This document shows, piece by piece, positions 1-10,589 of a DNA stretch of 64,000 bases. A program made the position numbers and the translations under genes. Numbering within the stretch: the first letter of the stretch is position 1; the number at the start of each line of letters is the position of its first letter. The notes under the pieces are model-generated. The model searched no databases. It was not told the origin of the DNA and worked only from the letters and a program-made list of their open reading frames with translations. The stretch is from Tetmemena sp. SeJ-2015 (lineage: Eukaryota > Ciliophora > Spirotrichea > Sporadotrichida > Oxytrichidae), in NCBI GenBank assembly GCA_027382625.1, contig JAJKFJ010021392.1, positions 1-64,000 on the forward strand, in the 5' to 3' direction.

Positions 1-1069
1 CCTTGAAATGGGCATCGATGCCCATACTGCTAGGCTTTAAAAATATAACCCAAATGTTATTAACAAAAAATTAATTAAAGATAATTGGAGATGTAAAACT
101 CAATGATAAGATTAATGACTCTGGATTAGCTATAAAATAAAAACTAAAAATCTATTCATTTATAAATAAGAAAATATTTATAAGATATAGATCTCATAAT
201 TTCTTAAAAACAGAATAGTTTTAGGAATTATATGATGAATACGATTAGAAAATTGCCATTCAGGCATCCTATAATACATTCATGAACTATTTAACTATAT
301 CGGCTATAGTTTTGAATTATTTATAAAATTATTTTATTTAAAATATATTTAAAAAATGAGAGAAGGAAACAAAATTTAGACAACTAAAAACCTCATCTTA
401 AATAGTATAAATTGTGCCAAATATAATAAGTTTTCAATAATGTATACCTTTTAATTTATTGTGACTTTTTAAATAATTACATAAGTATACAGTAAATTAT
501 TTTTAGAGAGAACAAGTAGATCTAGAATTTAAAGTCAATCAACCACTTATCTTACAGCTATTTCAATAATAATATAGCTTAGAATAAGAAAAAAATACTT
601 GATAAAAGTAGTAAAATGATGTAGAAAGGAATTTATAATTTTTAGAGATTCGGAAATGAAACATTCAAGTAGTAACTTCATAGTGGAGAAAACGTTAAAT
701 TCGCAATATGAAAGAATGAAAACTAATAAAGCGAATATTAAATTCGCACCGTCCTAATCCTAGTACCTGTCTGTTATTTAAATATCTTTTCAAATGTATT
801 ATAGGATGCCTGAATGGCAATTTTCTAATCGTATTCATCATATAATTCCTAAAACTATTCTGTTTTGTAAGAAATTAGAGTCTATAATTAGATTTCTTAT
901 ATTAATAAATAATAGATTTTTAGAATTTTTATTTTATATCTAATCCAGAGTCATTAATCTTATCATTGAGTTTTACATCTCCAATTATCTTTAATTAATT
1001 TTTTGTTAATAACATTTGGGTTATATTTTTAAAGCCTAGCAGTATGGGCATCGATGCCCATTTCAAGGA
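1..1069. repeat. Fold-back (terminal inverted repeat) element with 0.28 kb arms
   Basis: Bases 1-280 are the reverse complement of 793-1069, with scattered mismatches and small indels. Each arm tip carries a perfect palindrome, GGGCATCGATGCCC, followed by a shared outer end. The 0.5 kb interior (281-792) is AT-rich and shows no convincing protein. The structure resembles a non-autonomous inverted-repeat transposon or a germline-limited fold-back element. The window starts inside or exactly at the left tip, so the element may extend further left. No transposase and no G4T4/C4A4 telomere-like end, as in TBE elements of hypotrichs, is visible. Confidence 0.8.
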
Positions 1070-1397
1070 AAGAATAAAAATTTTAAGCTGAACCAATAAA
1101 TTGGTTCATCTTTTCTTTAAAAAGCTTGTTTCATGTATAATTGGCACATTATTGTCCTGTTAACTTCATCTGAGAGCTGATAGAGGACATATGAATTCTT
1201 TTTAATTTTAAGAGCGTTATGGCCCTAGATGGCTCAAAATGCTCAATTTAATCACTCAAGACTTTTAAGGAAGCAGTTCAAAATAGTCAACGGCCATTAG
1301 TATTCATTAAAAAATCACCAAATTTCGATTAATAATTTTATTAATATTATTACATTTACTTACAAAAATTATGAAATTATTAATTAGCTTTTTTGAA
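1070..1397. other. AT-rich stretch, no gene seen
   Basis: This lies between the fold-back element and the first secreted-family copy. It is AT-rich with no recognisable coding signal. A signal-peptide exon for the copy that follows would be expected here but none was found. Confidence 0.4.
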
Positions 1398-2640
1398 TGG
1401 TGGGCTGGTTTGGCAAACCAGGAAACTGGCTTGAGATACCCCAAGACCGGCGTCTCAACCATCTGGGAATAGAATATGGTTTCTCTTGTCCATTTTGCCG
1501 AAGCTGACGCAGGCTATGGAACAATCTATAAGGCTCTCTCTTAAGATAATGCTGATACAAGAACTGAAACTTATGGGATCTAAATTTGGTCGTATGCCAA
1601 GTATCAGGCTCACTTCAACTGCAACAACTGGTACTCCTACAAGGCTGAAATCAACTTTGAACCTTTCTTCTTTGTTCCCTACTCTCAAGTAGTCCGATGG
1701 AAAAGATTCGAGAGTGATTGCCTAAAATTATACCTTTAAACAATATTTTTAAATTGATAAGGGCTTCTAATTAGATATTGGGGGCATGAGAGAGCTAAGA
1801 TTATTAGAATACAGTGTGCTAATTACTGAGAACGTTGGAACTTTCTAAACATCATTTTTCCAGGAAGACCAAAAGTTTGAGAAGAAAGACTTCGAACTAA
1901 ACGAAGCATTCGAGAATAACTTTTAGGATATAAGATAAATCCTCATTTGTATATAATTAAAATTTAACTAAGCCTGCTTTGAGTTTACTCAGGCGCAATA
2001 CTTGAAACTTATTTTCTTGATATCTATTATAAGCTCCAGAATTAGAATATCATAGGTCCATATATTTACTTCTAAGAAGTCCTCATTTATTGAGCCTCTT
2101 AATTTGAGTGATCGATTCACCTAAATAAGGCAGCAGGTTTTAGACACAATTATGAATGATTTTGTTAATAATTTGAAATTTAAAACTTTCCATAATTCTA
2201 AATCTATAATATCCTAATAATTTATATCTCCATTCCTTGTCTTTGTTTATTTAGGTGTGAATTTCCCTCCCACCCCTCTCTCATGTGGCAATAATACAAC
2301 TTAAATATATTTCAGGCCTTTAACGTTTTTAATAACTTCTGTTCTCTGCAAATAATTTGGTGGGTAGATTCTGAGTCTAAAATCGGTTCTATTTTTCCAA
2401 GATTGGGGGCATTCGAGTCAAAGTCAGACGATAAGTTTTATGTTAACTAGATGCACCATTATACGAATAGATAAGGCGTCAATCGGAATCTTTGGACTAG
2501 AAAATGCAAATAAAAGATGGTTTGCAGGCGCAAAAATATCAAGATTCCAAATTTGTCCCTTTCTTTAAAATTATTAATAAAATTTAAACCACATTAATAT
2601 AAAGGAGAGCCAAATTATTATAGGTAGAATATGAATGGAT
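1380..2640. repeat. Segmental duplication, copy A (partner 6540-7800)
   Basis: Besides the coding part, the downstream AT-rich DNA also matches 6905-7800. Shared landmarks include TTGAGCCTCTTAATTT, AATTTGGTGGGTAGATT and TCTTTGGACTAGAAAA, in the same order and spacing but with many substitutions and indels. The duplication therefore covered a whole germline segment of about 1.25 kb, not only a gene. Confidence 0.75.
1398..1962 (+). pseudogene. Secreted-protein family, copy 1 (degenerate or IES-interrupted)
   Basis: With TAA/TAG as glutamine, 1398-1720 encodes a stretch closely matching the copies at 6427 and 12000. Shared landmarks are WW near the start, an HFAEADAGYGT motif, a W/Y-rich middle and a YKAEINFEP motif. 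The frame is then lost, and a second block near 1830-1940 (NVGTFQ...EKKDFE) matches the C-terminal half of the family. The roughly 100-base interruption has no clear splice sites and sits where the 12000 copy has an IES, so it may be an IES rather than decay. No start codon or signal peptide was found. The function of the family is unknown. Confidence 0.55.
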
Positions 2641-2960
2641 TAGAGTGATTGCAAAAAAGAGATGTATAAATGCTCTGATCGTTAAATTTAAATAGTTATT
2701 TGAAGATATATAACTGTCTAGATCTTTAAATGCGTCTTTTGAGCGCTTACTATATAAGAATTGATTATCTTTTTTTCTGAACATTCCTTATTTATTTTAA
2801 AACTTTTCCTCTTTCAAATTATTCTTCCGCTAATTAATTTTCATCATCTTCATCCAAACTATTTTCTTTAATTATTTTTACTTTTACTTTCTATTATAAA
2901 ATAAAAATGGCATTGTTTTCGAAAATTTTTTAAATTTTATAAAAAATTTACCAAAAAGTT
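1990..2960. other. AT-rich non-coding stretch
   Basis: The part to about 2640 belongs to the segmental duplication. The rest, to the start of the inverted repeat near 2970, shows nothing recognisable. A minus-strand open frame at 2584-2784 has no supporting similarity and was not called. Confidence 0.4.
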
Positions 2961-4235
2961 TTAAATTTTTAATTTGTTTTATTTATGTACTTAGATTATC
3001 TTACTTTAATATATAGTATCTTAGAATTCCCAAAAATAAACGCTACATTATCATTAGCAAATGGGTTCCTTGCTATCAATAAAGGGATTGTAATACCACA
3101 ATTAGTGCCTATAAATGGGGGAACAATCACATTCAAGGCTCATGATATTCCTAAAAAAGCAATTATGAGTAAATCTCCAAGCGAATCTACGAAACTATCA
3201 TAAAAAATGAAGAGTGCCCTTCATTCTTTCGTTCGAAGACAAACAGAGACTCCATTAAAAGGGGAAACATCCTCGTGCATAAAACTTTGACGGGCTTGCT
3301 AGCTTCACTGATTAGCCTTCGCATTCATTGAATTTATTTTAAGGAGCAAACCAACTCCGAGATCAAGTTAGAGAAAAAGGCCACATTTCTGCATTTCAAA
3401 GACAAAGCCGGGGTCAAAATCCATCAACTTGCCAACGCATTAACAAAATTTATGTGCTTTAAATGCTACTTGCTCATTATCCAGGCAGTGATTCAAAACC
3501 TTCTCAGCTCCTCAAAAGTTCTGATCATTATCAGATATAATCTTGGTACCTCTTCTTTGTAATCTTTTTGTGTGTTTTTTTAAAGGTATATCTGGAAAAA
3601 TTTTAAAAAGCGAGGCTTCAATGCAGTAGGCACACAGTAGTACCCAAGTACATTTGGGGAATCTTCAAGCACCCCAAACCCAGGAATCATTTTGAAAGCA
3701 AGCACGTGGACGAAAAATGCAATTTGACTAGAAAAATGAGTGGTTTTTGAGCCCATAAGTTTCTTGCTGTTCTCTGCCAAGTGACCAATTTTTATAAGCA
3801 AAGATGATAATGAGCGGAGTTAGCGAGACACCAAGACATCAGAGCATGGTTTCGCTACTCGTTAGTGGAACTCAATGAGCTAGTATCAAGATTGCATTGC
3901 GAAAACTAAGTGCTGAAATCACGAGCCTATAAAAATTAGTTATCGCATGAGCTTTGAGAAATGGAATAATCTCACCTTTCATCAATCAGTGGAACCAATA
4001 GGCAGTTTGCTTAACTTTATCAAGAGGGAGCAGATTTTTAATATAATAATTGTTATTTTTTAAAACTTTTAAAAATATAAATTTTTTTTATTTAAATTTA
4101 AAAAATAAATATGACTTTTATCTTAATAATTTAAAATTAATCTTAATTAAATTTTAAAAAAAACATCCCACTAAGTCATTGGAATTATTTTGATTTCAAA
4201 TTGACATCTAACAACTCTCAATATTCTAGCCTTCC

Positions 4236-4559
4236 ATGAATTACATCAATACTCAAGACAACACAACCTTCATTGGAGATGCTGGAGAAAAGAATGATAT
4301 TAGTGACAGAGTTGAGAGCATTAAAGATCAAATTTAAGATACCACCCCTGATGTGATAAAGTGAAGCTCTAAGAGATGCTTGAAAGATAAACTTATTGAA
4401 TTGCAGTCATTAAGGTAAGAGGATCTTAAAATGGAGAAGTTGGGAGATCAAGGATAGAATCATAAACTATTTCAGAAGATCATGGATTGTTTGAGCTGGG
4501 ATGCCTTCCCATTTTTAAAATTTATATTAAGATTAAGTCAGTTTAAATTATTAAGATGA
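4236..4559 (+). CDS. Small coiled-coil reading frame in the inverted-repeat spacer, with one IES
   Basis: An ATG-initiated frame of 107 codons ends on TGA at 4557 and contains one internal TGA at 4362. That TGA lies inside a 60-base insert flanked by the direct repeat AAAGAT (4323-4328 and 4383-4388). Removing the insert joins VESIKD directly to KLIELQ and gives a continuous helical, charged protein without an internal stop. This is the behaviour of an IES in a macronuclear-destined gene. The protein is not recognised. Its position between the arms makes it either cargo of the element or a gene flanked by inverted copies. Confidence 0.55.
4329..4388. other. IES, pointer AAAGAT
   Basis: Insert of 60 bases (including one pointer copy) between AAAGAT repeats at 4323 and 4383. 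It carries the only in-frame TGA of the surrounding reading frame. Confidence 0.6.
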
Positions 4560-5206
4560 AACGCGGAGTCTAGGGTATCTCTATTCGTATTAATTTAATA
4601 AAACAGCAAGAGTTTATATATTTTAAAGTTCTTAATAAAATAACAATTATTATATATAAAAATGCTCGCTGCCCTGCATGGTGATCAAAGTTCGAATTGC
4701 TGAAACTCGCTGCTGATTGTTTGCTTGCCACTGATTGATGAAAGGTGAGATTATTCCATTTCTCAAAGCTCATGCGATAACTAATTTTTATAGGCTCGTG
4801 ATTTCAGCACTTAGTTTTCGCAATGCAATCTTGATACTAGCTCATTGAGTTCCACTAACGAGTAGCGAAACCATGCTCTGATGTCTTGGTGTCTCGCTAA
4901 CTCCGCTCATTACTCATCTTTGCTTCATAAAACTTGGCTCACTTGGCAGAGAACAGCAAGAAACTGTACTGCGGCTCAAAATCCACTCTATTTCTCTAGT
5001 CAAATTGCATTCTTCGTCCACGTGCTTGCTCTTCAAAATGATTCCTGGATTTGGTGTGCTTGAAGATTCCCAACTGTACTTGGGCTACTACTGTGATGCC
5101 TACTGCACTTGAAGCCTCAGCGTTATAAATTTCTCCAGATATACCTTTAAAAAAACACACAAAAAGATTACGAAAGAAGAGGTACCAAGATTATATCTGA
5201 TAATGA

Positions 5207-5533
5207 TCAGAACTTTTGAGGTAGCTGAGAAGGTTATGAATCACTGCCTGGACTAATGATGCAAGTAGCATTAAACGCACATAATTCTGTTAATGCAGTT
5301 GGCAAGTTGATAGGATTTTGACCTCGGCTTTGTCTTTGAAATGCAGAACATGTGGCCTTATTCTCTAACTTGATCTCGAGAGTTGGATTTCGCTCCTTAA
5401 GAAAATTCAATGAATGCGAAGGCTCAATCAGTGAAGCTAGCAAGCCAGTCAACGTTTCATGCACGAGGATGTTTCCCTTTGAACTGGAGTCTCTGTCTTG
5501 TCTTCGAACGAAAGAATGAAGGGCACTCTTCAT
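5207..5533 (-). CDS. Open frame in the right inverted-repeat arm, unrecognised
   Basis: A minus-strand frame begins at an ATG (5531-5533) and ends on TGA at 5207, about 108 codons. The corresponding sequence in the left arm (3208 onward) is the same by eye but broken by single-base losses. The amino-acid composition is ordinary and soluble (starts MKSALHSF, contains SRGQNPINLP), with no motif recognised. Because one arm is intact and the other broken, either the left arm is a decayed copy or its sequence carries errors. Chance openness is possible under a code with a single stop codon. Confidence 0.3.
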
Positions 5534-5799
5534 TTTTGATGATAGCTTTCGTAGATTCGCTTGGAGATTTACTCATAATTGCTCTTTTTAGGCAATCATC
5601 ATGAGTCCTTGAATGTGATTGTTCCCACATTTATAGGCACTAATTGTGTGTATTACAATCCTTCCATTGCATAGCAAGTGAACCCATTTGCTAATGATAA
5701 TGTAGCAGCTTGTATTTTTGGTAATTCTAAGAGTGACTATATATTAAAGTAAGATAATCTAAGTACATAAATAATCACAGAACTTGAATATTAAAACTT

Positions 5800-6426
5800 T
5801 GGCTAATTATTTAGGCTAATTAATTAAGAAATTTGCGAAATCAATGCCATTTTTATAATATTAAATATATTGGTCAGAAAATAAATTTTTAAAAAAAAGT
5901 TTTACCTTTGGGTTTAGAACCTTGGAGCAAAAAAAATGACTCATCTAGGCGTTAGCCATCTGAACATAAGATCTTCAATCAAAATCTACTTTATAATTTC
6001 TTTTAAATATATCTAACCTCCGATTCTGCATTCGTATTCATCCTATATTATAGCTAAAAATTTAATAAAAAAGATAATAAGTTTTTATTAAATTAAAATT
6101 AAAAACAATATTTACTGTTCAATTGTAAATGATTTTAAAAATTACATAATAAATCTCCAATATTTATAGCTTTGTGAGTGGTGCTTGTTGATATTAAAAT
6201 TCTTAAATCACAAAAACTATATAAATGCTATCTATTAAGAAATAGGATTTGATAATTAAACTAAGGACTTTCATAATTAAATCATGAAATAAATTTTAAG
6301 TAAATTTTGGACAATCTACAAAATTTTCATGAAATTTATGATATAAAAGATTAAAAAAATAACTGATATAAATGAATCCATATTTTCAAATCCTATTCTT
6401 TGATAATATTATTACATTTTATATCC
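5800..6426. other. AT-rich stretch between inverted repeat and copy 2
   Basis: Strongly AT-rich; no coding signal or repeat beyond short homopolymers was recognised. Confidence 0.4.
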
Positions 6427-7093
6427 AATGATTAGTCTCTCTCTACTTTTCGCTCTCCTTGGTCTCCCCTTAGCCAGAGGTTTCCTCTCACCATAATTAA
6501 TAATATTATTATTAAATAGACATTTAAATATAATGATATTACAAATTAGTAATATGAATGGTGGCCTGGTTTGGCAAATCAAGAAACTGGCTTAAGATAT
6601 CCTGAGTCCGGCGCCTATACCATCTGGGAAAAGAATTTGGTTTCGCTCGTTCATTTCGCCGAGGCTGACGCTGGTTATGGAACCTTCTATAAGGGCGGAA
6701 CTTCTACTAATAACATTGGAAGTGAATCCTATGGAATCTCCCTCTGGACTTATGCAAAGTACCAGGCTCTCTTTGACTGCAACAATTGGTACTCCTACAA
6801 GGCTGAAATCAATTTTGAACCTATCTTCATTGCTCCCTATACTCAAGAAATCATATGGGATAGATCACTGAGGGATGGCATAAAATTATCTTTAGCCAAT
6901 ATTTAATTTTTATTATGACTCCGTCCTAGAACTCTGGGGTTGGAGAGAGGTTAGATTATCAGAATACTCCATTCTATCGACTTAAAACGTTGGAACTTTC
7001 TAGACATCTTTTTTCCAGGAAGACCAAAAGTTCGAAAAGAAAGACTTCGAATTCGACGACGCCTTCGAGAATAGCTTTGATGATTTGAGATAA
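6427..7093 (+). pseudogene. Secreted-protein family, copy 2 (interrupted)
   Basis: An ATG at 6427 starts a signal-peptide-like stretch (MISLSLLFALLGLPLA). An AT-rich insert of about 60 bases follows, then from about 6553 the conserved mature part (WWPGLANQETG, HFAEADAGYGT, YKAEINFEP). The frame is lost after about 6900 and the C-terminal block resumes near 6985 (NVGTFQ, EKKDFEFDDAF). The interruptions have no splice sites and fall where the family carries IESs, so this may be a functional germline locus rather than a dead gene. It is closer to copy 1 than to the 12000 copy. Function unknown; secretion is inferred from the signal peptide. Confidence 0.55.
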
Positions 7094-7800
7094 TCCTCAT
7101 TTAAATATTATTAAAATTTAACCGAGTTTGATTGGAGTTTACTCTGGGTCAATACTTGCTAATTATTTTCCTGATGTCAATAAATAGCTCTGGACAAAAG
7201 GAATTGTAGGTTGGGAACGTTACTACCATAAAATTTTCTTTTATTGAGCCTCTTAATTTTAGTAGTCCTTCAAGTCTCTCAACTGATCGATTAACCCAAA
7301 TTATGCAGGAGGTTGGCAGATCAACACAAATTTGAATGATTTTGCTAATAATTTGTTCTTAATAGTTTTTTATATTCCTAAATCTCTCATATCCTAACAC
7401 TTTGCATATCCATCCTTGTCGTTTTTGCTTTTATTTAGGAATGAATTTTCTCCTTCACTAATGCTACAAAAATAAAATTTAGGTCTATTTTTTAGCCTTT
7501 AACTTTTTATATAACTTCCCTCTCTGCAAGTAATTTGGTGGGTAGATTTTGAATCTAAAATCTTTGAAATTTTTCCTAGAGAAGGGGCATTCGAGTGCTA
7601 GTCAGACTATAAGTTTTATGCCAGCTAGATGCGCCATTAACCAAATTGATAAGGCGCCAATAGAAATCTTTGGACTAGAAAAAGGAAATAAATGAAGGCA
7701 AGCAGGCGCAAAAATATCAGATTCCATATTTGTCCCTTTCTTTAAAATTATCAATTTAAGCCACATTAATTTAAAGGAGAACCCAATTATTATAGATGAG
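6540..7800. repeat. Segmental duplication, copy B (partner 1380-2640)
   Basis: Same order of coding and non-coding landmarks as the segment at 1380-2640, with many substitutions. The two copies are direct repeats separated by the 2.8 kb inverted-repeat structure. Confidence 0.75.
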
Positions 7801-8500
7801 AATTTAATAAAAAAGATAATGAATTATATATTGAATTAAAGTTTAAAGATATTGACTGCTCAAGTTTGTCAATTTTGAAAAAATATTAGACCAGTAGATT
7901 CAGCAAAAAAATATAATAAATTGCTATTTCCTAGCAACTTTAGCGTAGGAGAACTCAGTGCAGAGTTAAAAGCTATATAAGTTAAGTTGAAACTAATGTC
8001 TAATGTTAAAATTAATGCGGTTTCATATCTCTCTGTTTAGATGATTAAAGAAGAAATTTATATTAATTTTTATAAGCAATAGAACAAACTGAGGATTAAG
8101 GGATAAATTAGTCATTTCAGCTGTCACAAAGTTGCATAATTGATTTTTATTTAATTCTAAACTATATGGTAAAAGTTCCTTCTGGATATTAATAAAACCC
8201 TAACAACAAAAAATCTTATGCATGAATTCAAGTTTAAAAGGAAAAATCTAAATTATTTTTAAAAGAATGGATAGTTTTTTATCATAAAAATATGGAAAAG
8301 TGAATTTTAAATTTAAATTTTTTTAAAATCAATTTTAAAGAAAAAAGATAACAAAAAAATTTAAATGAAATTAAAATTTTTTATTATAAATTTCAAATTT
8401 AAATTTTTTAAAATTAAAAATTTTAAAAAAAAATTAGTGGGGAGAGCTTATAAACCCCCCCAAACCAAAAAATAAATTTTGCCCTGATTTAGATTATTAA
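7801..8500. other. AT-rich stretch with a homopolymer-rich end
   Basis: No gene recognised. From about 8280 to 8480 the sequence degenerates into alternating runs of A and T with short runs of G and C. Confidence 0.4.
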
Positions 8501-8539
8501 AGTATATCAAATTTTTAGCCAATCTGATCATAGATAACA

Positions 8540-9040
8540 ACACAAATGAATCAGATTAGCAATTTCTCTCATAAGAGCCCTATCTATTTGTTTTGTCATT
8601 CTTCCACTGTCCATCATAAGAATCTCGGTCAGTTTGAGTCGATCTTTAATCTGCAACTGAGAGGTCTTTGATAACTCCTTTCAGGAGTCACTTAGGCCAA
8701 ACTTGAAGTACTATCCAAGAGTTCGAACTAAACTAAGCACCTCTTCAACCGCTCTCTCATTCTCACCTCTGTATCGCTCCTCTTCTCGCTGCCTTTTACT
8801 TAACACTAAATCACTCTCAACTCTCTCACAGTCTTCACAATAAACTCTGGTAAACACAATCAAATCAACTCCAGTCCTCATTTGGGTTCGAATCCTCGGC
8901 CTGGAATGGTACTTTCGGCCATGGGGACAGTCCTGAATGCAGTCATCAAAGACCTCTCAATCGAAGACTAACTATTCATGCTGATGGAGATGCTTATAAT
9001 GGATAGTGGAAAAATGACAAAACAAATTAATAAATTTTTT
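8540..9040. repeat. Inverted pair of related coding-like segments
   Basis: The reverse complement of about 8590-8690 resembles 8945-9035: both contain a TCAAAGACCTCTCA core and end with a block encoding MDSG-K/R-MTKQI. On the minus strand the first segment continues through a helical, charged stretch (RQREEERYRGENER) up to about 8900. Neither segment forms a complete gene. They could be MDSs of a scrambled gene with an inverted segment, or remnants of an inverted duplication. Confidence 0.4.
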
Positions 9041-9239
9041 TTTCCTAGAGAAACGGCTATTTTGACTCATGTGCAAATTTTTTAGTTAAACTCTAATACT
9101 CTAAATCATAACTCTCATATATTTTTTAGTTGGAAGGTATTAAATCTTTTCTTAATCCTAAACCTACCTAATCCTACTGTCTTATATTTGTATTCACTAT
9201 CTTACTTTTACTTCCAGTTAAATAATTTTGTTACTCACC

Positions 9240-9655
9240 TTCCCAAAAAAAATTAAGGTGTATTTCTGAGTCTTTAACTATTGTTAAAACTAAAAAAAAT
9301 ATTTAATTTTGGTTGGGGGAAATTTCCGTTTTAAAATCCTTTAATTTTATTTTTGAAGAAAGGAAATTTAAAAAAATTTTTTTCATCCCTTTTTTTCTTT
9401 AAAAGGGTGAAACTAACAAAAAGGGCCAATAATTTTTTGTTGGAAAAATTTTAAAAAAAAGAAAATCAAAAAGTTTAAAAATAGGATAAAACCCCCAAAT
9501 AAATTTAACGCTTTTTTTATTAAAATTTAAAACCAAATTTAAATTTGTAAAGGGGGGTTTTGGGTAAACAAATTTTTCCAATTTTTTTTTAAAATAAAGC
9601 CAATTTTTTTAGACCTTTAAAAAAAAATTTTTTTTTTTTAAAAAAAAAAAAAAAT
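9240..9655. other. Homopolymer-rich island
   Basis: Nearly every base belongs to a run of two or more identical bases, with long A and T runs and blocks of GGGGGG or CCCCC. It ends in a run of T then A before coding-like sequence resumes at 9655. The texture is unlike the neighbouring AT-rich DNA and recurs elsewhere in the window. Poor consensus is the simplest explanation; a peculiar germline-limited sequence is possible. Confidence 0.5.
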
Positions 9656-10313
9656 GCGCAGACTCTTCCAACTTTGTTGACAGCTTTGCGCATCTCAATT
9701 AGGGCTTTCATCCATAGTTGCTTTGCTTAGCCATGTACAGGGACATCTAGATCAGCTATTGCTTTAAGAGCTTGTCAGCTGCCACTATAGGTTCCAAATT
9801 ATCGCTTTGTAAATGATCGAGCTACCAATTCCTTGTCTCTTGCATGTCCTTCCCTAAAATAATAAGTCATAAATTGATCAAAATGGGATTTAAGCACCTC
9901 GCCAATTCGCACCAATTTTGCGAATTCTCAAAATATGACTTACTTTCACAATGAACTAAAAAAAGAGTCTGATTTGAAGTTTACTTACCCTCTAAACCAG
10001 TTTGCATCCTTCTTTACAGCACCTCTTGCAGAAACTCTTCTTTTGAGATTCTGTTTTCTACGGATGCGAGACCTCTAGTGTGAATCGGCCCATATCCATT
10101 TCCAAGAAATTGCTTTGCTGTTCAAGTAAATCTGACACAAATGCGAGTAGCTTCCACCTATCTTAATGAATATTGAAGCACCCCAGGTCCTCGAAGTACT
10201 ATTCGGGGTTTCTTGAATGCTTTAGATACCGAGGCCTGAAGATAAGTAAAACCAATCATCTCTTATCTTACCTAATTGTGTGTCCTCGAATCGCTCCATT
10301 TTCAATCCAGTAA
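9655..10313 (-). CDS. Unrecognised minus-strand gene fragment with probable introns
   Basis: GC content rises and several minus-strand frames are open under the ciliate code. Candidate introns with GTAAG donors and TTCAG or TTTAG acceptors lie at 10236-10271 and 9854-9988. One reading from an ATG near 10298 (MERFEDTQL) runs through both introns to a TGA near 9775. Another frame continues to 9655 if an insert between two AGCTGA repeats near 9752-9780 is removed. I cannot choose between the readings. No family was recognised. Confidence 0.35.
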
Positions 10314-10589
10314 CTGAAACCCCAAATAATTATTAATGAGTTGTTAAATTATCTCCTGCTATTTAAAGCTGTTTGAATTCTCTATTTTCTATTCGTATTC
10401 ATTCTATATTATTGTTGTTGTTAAATAGTAAACACATTTCGAATCGGAAAAAAAAGGTAATAATAATTTCCACATTCTATTTATTTAAGAATAGGAATCA
10501 TAAATTCAAACCACAAAGAGAAATTGAAGCATGTGGTAAAAGTATAAATAATATATATTTGCGCGAAATGAGGATAATTATTTAGAGGG

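Larger units (their letters stand above)
2970..5790. repeat. Large inverted repeat: arms about 2970-4085 and 4605-5790 around a coding spacer
   Basis: The left arm (outer end near 2985, ATGTACTTAGATTATC) reappears in reverse complement ending near 5770. The match can be followed through the arms, for example 3787-3990 against 4730-4915 almost without change. The left arm differs from the right by many single-base indels, often in homopolymers, and by a deletion of some tens of bases near its inner end. The spacer (about 4085-4605) holds an IES-interrupted reading frame. This could be a germline element with long inverted repeats, an inverted locus duplication, or partly an assembly fold-back; a roughly 500-base spacer argues against a simple fold-back read. 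Confidence 0.8.

Noticed and set aside
4362..4364. TGA recoded as a sense codon
   Set aside because: In-frame TGAs at 4362 and near 19730 lie inside inserts flanked by pointers, and TGA ends the synthetase and kinase at their normal C-termini.
8870..8960. tRNA gene suggested by a GGTTCGAATCC-like T-loop
   Set aside because: The T-stem does not pair and no acceptor, D-arm or anticodon arm could be built upstream.
9752..9780. Pair of AGCTGA repeats as a certain IES
   Set aside because: The surrounding reading frame is not secure, so the repeat alone is weak evidence; mentioned only as a possibility.
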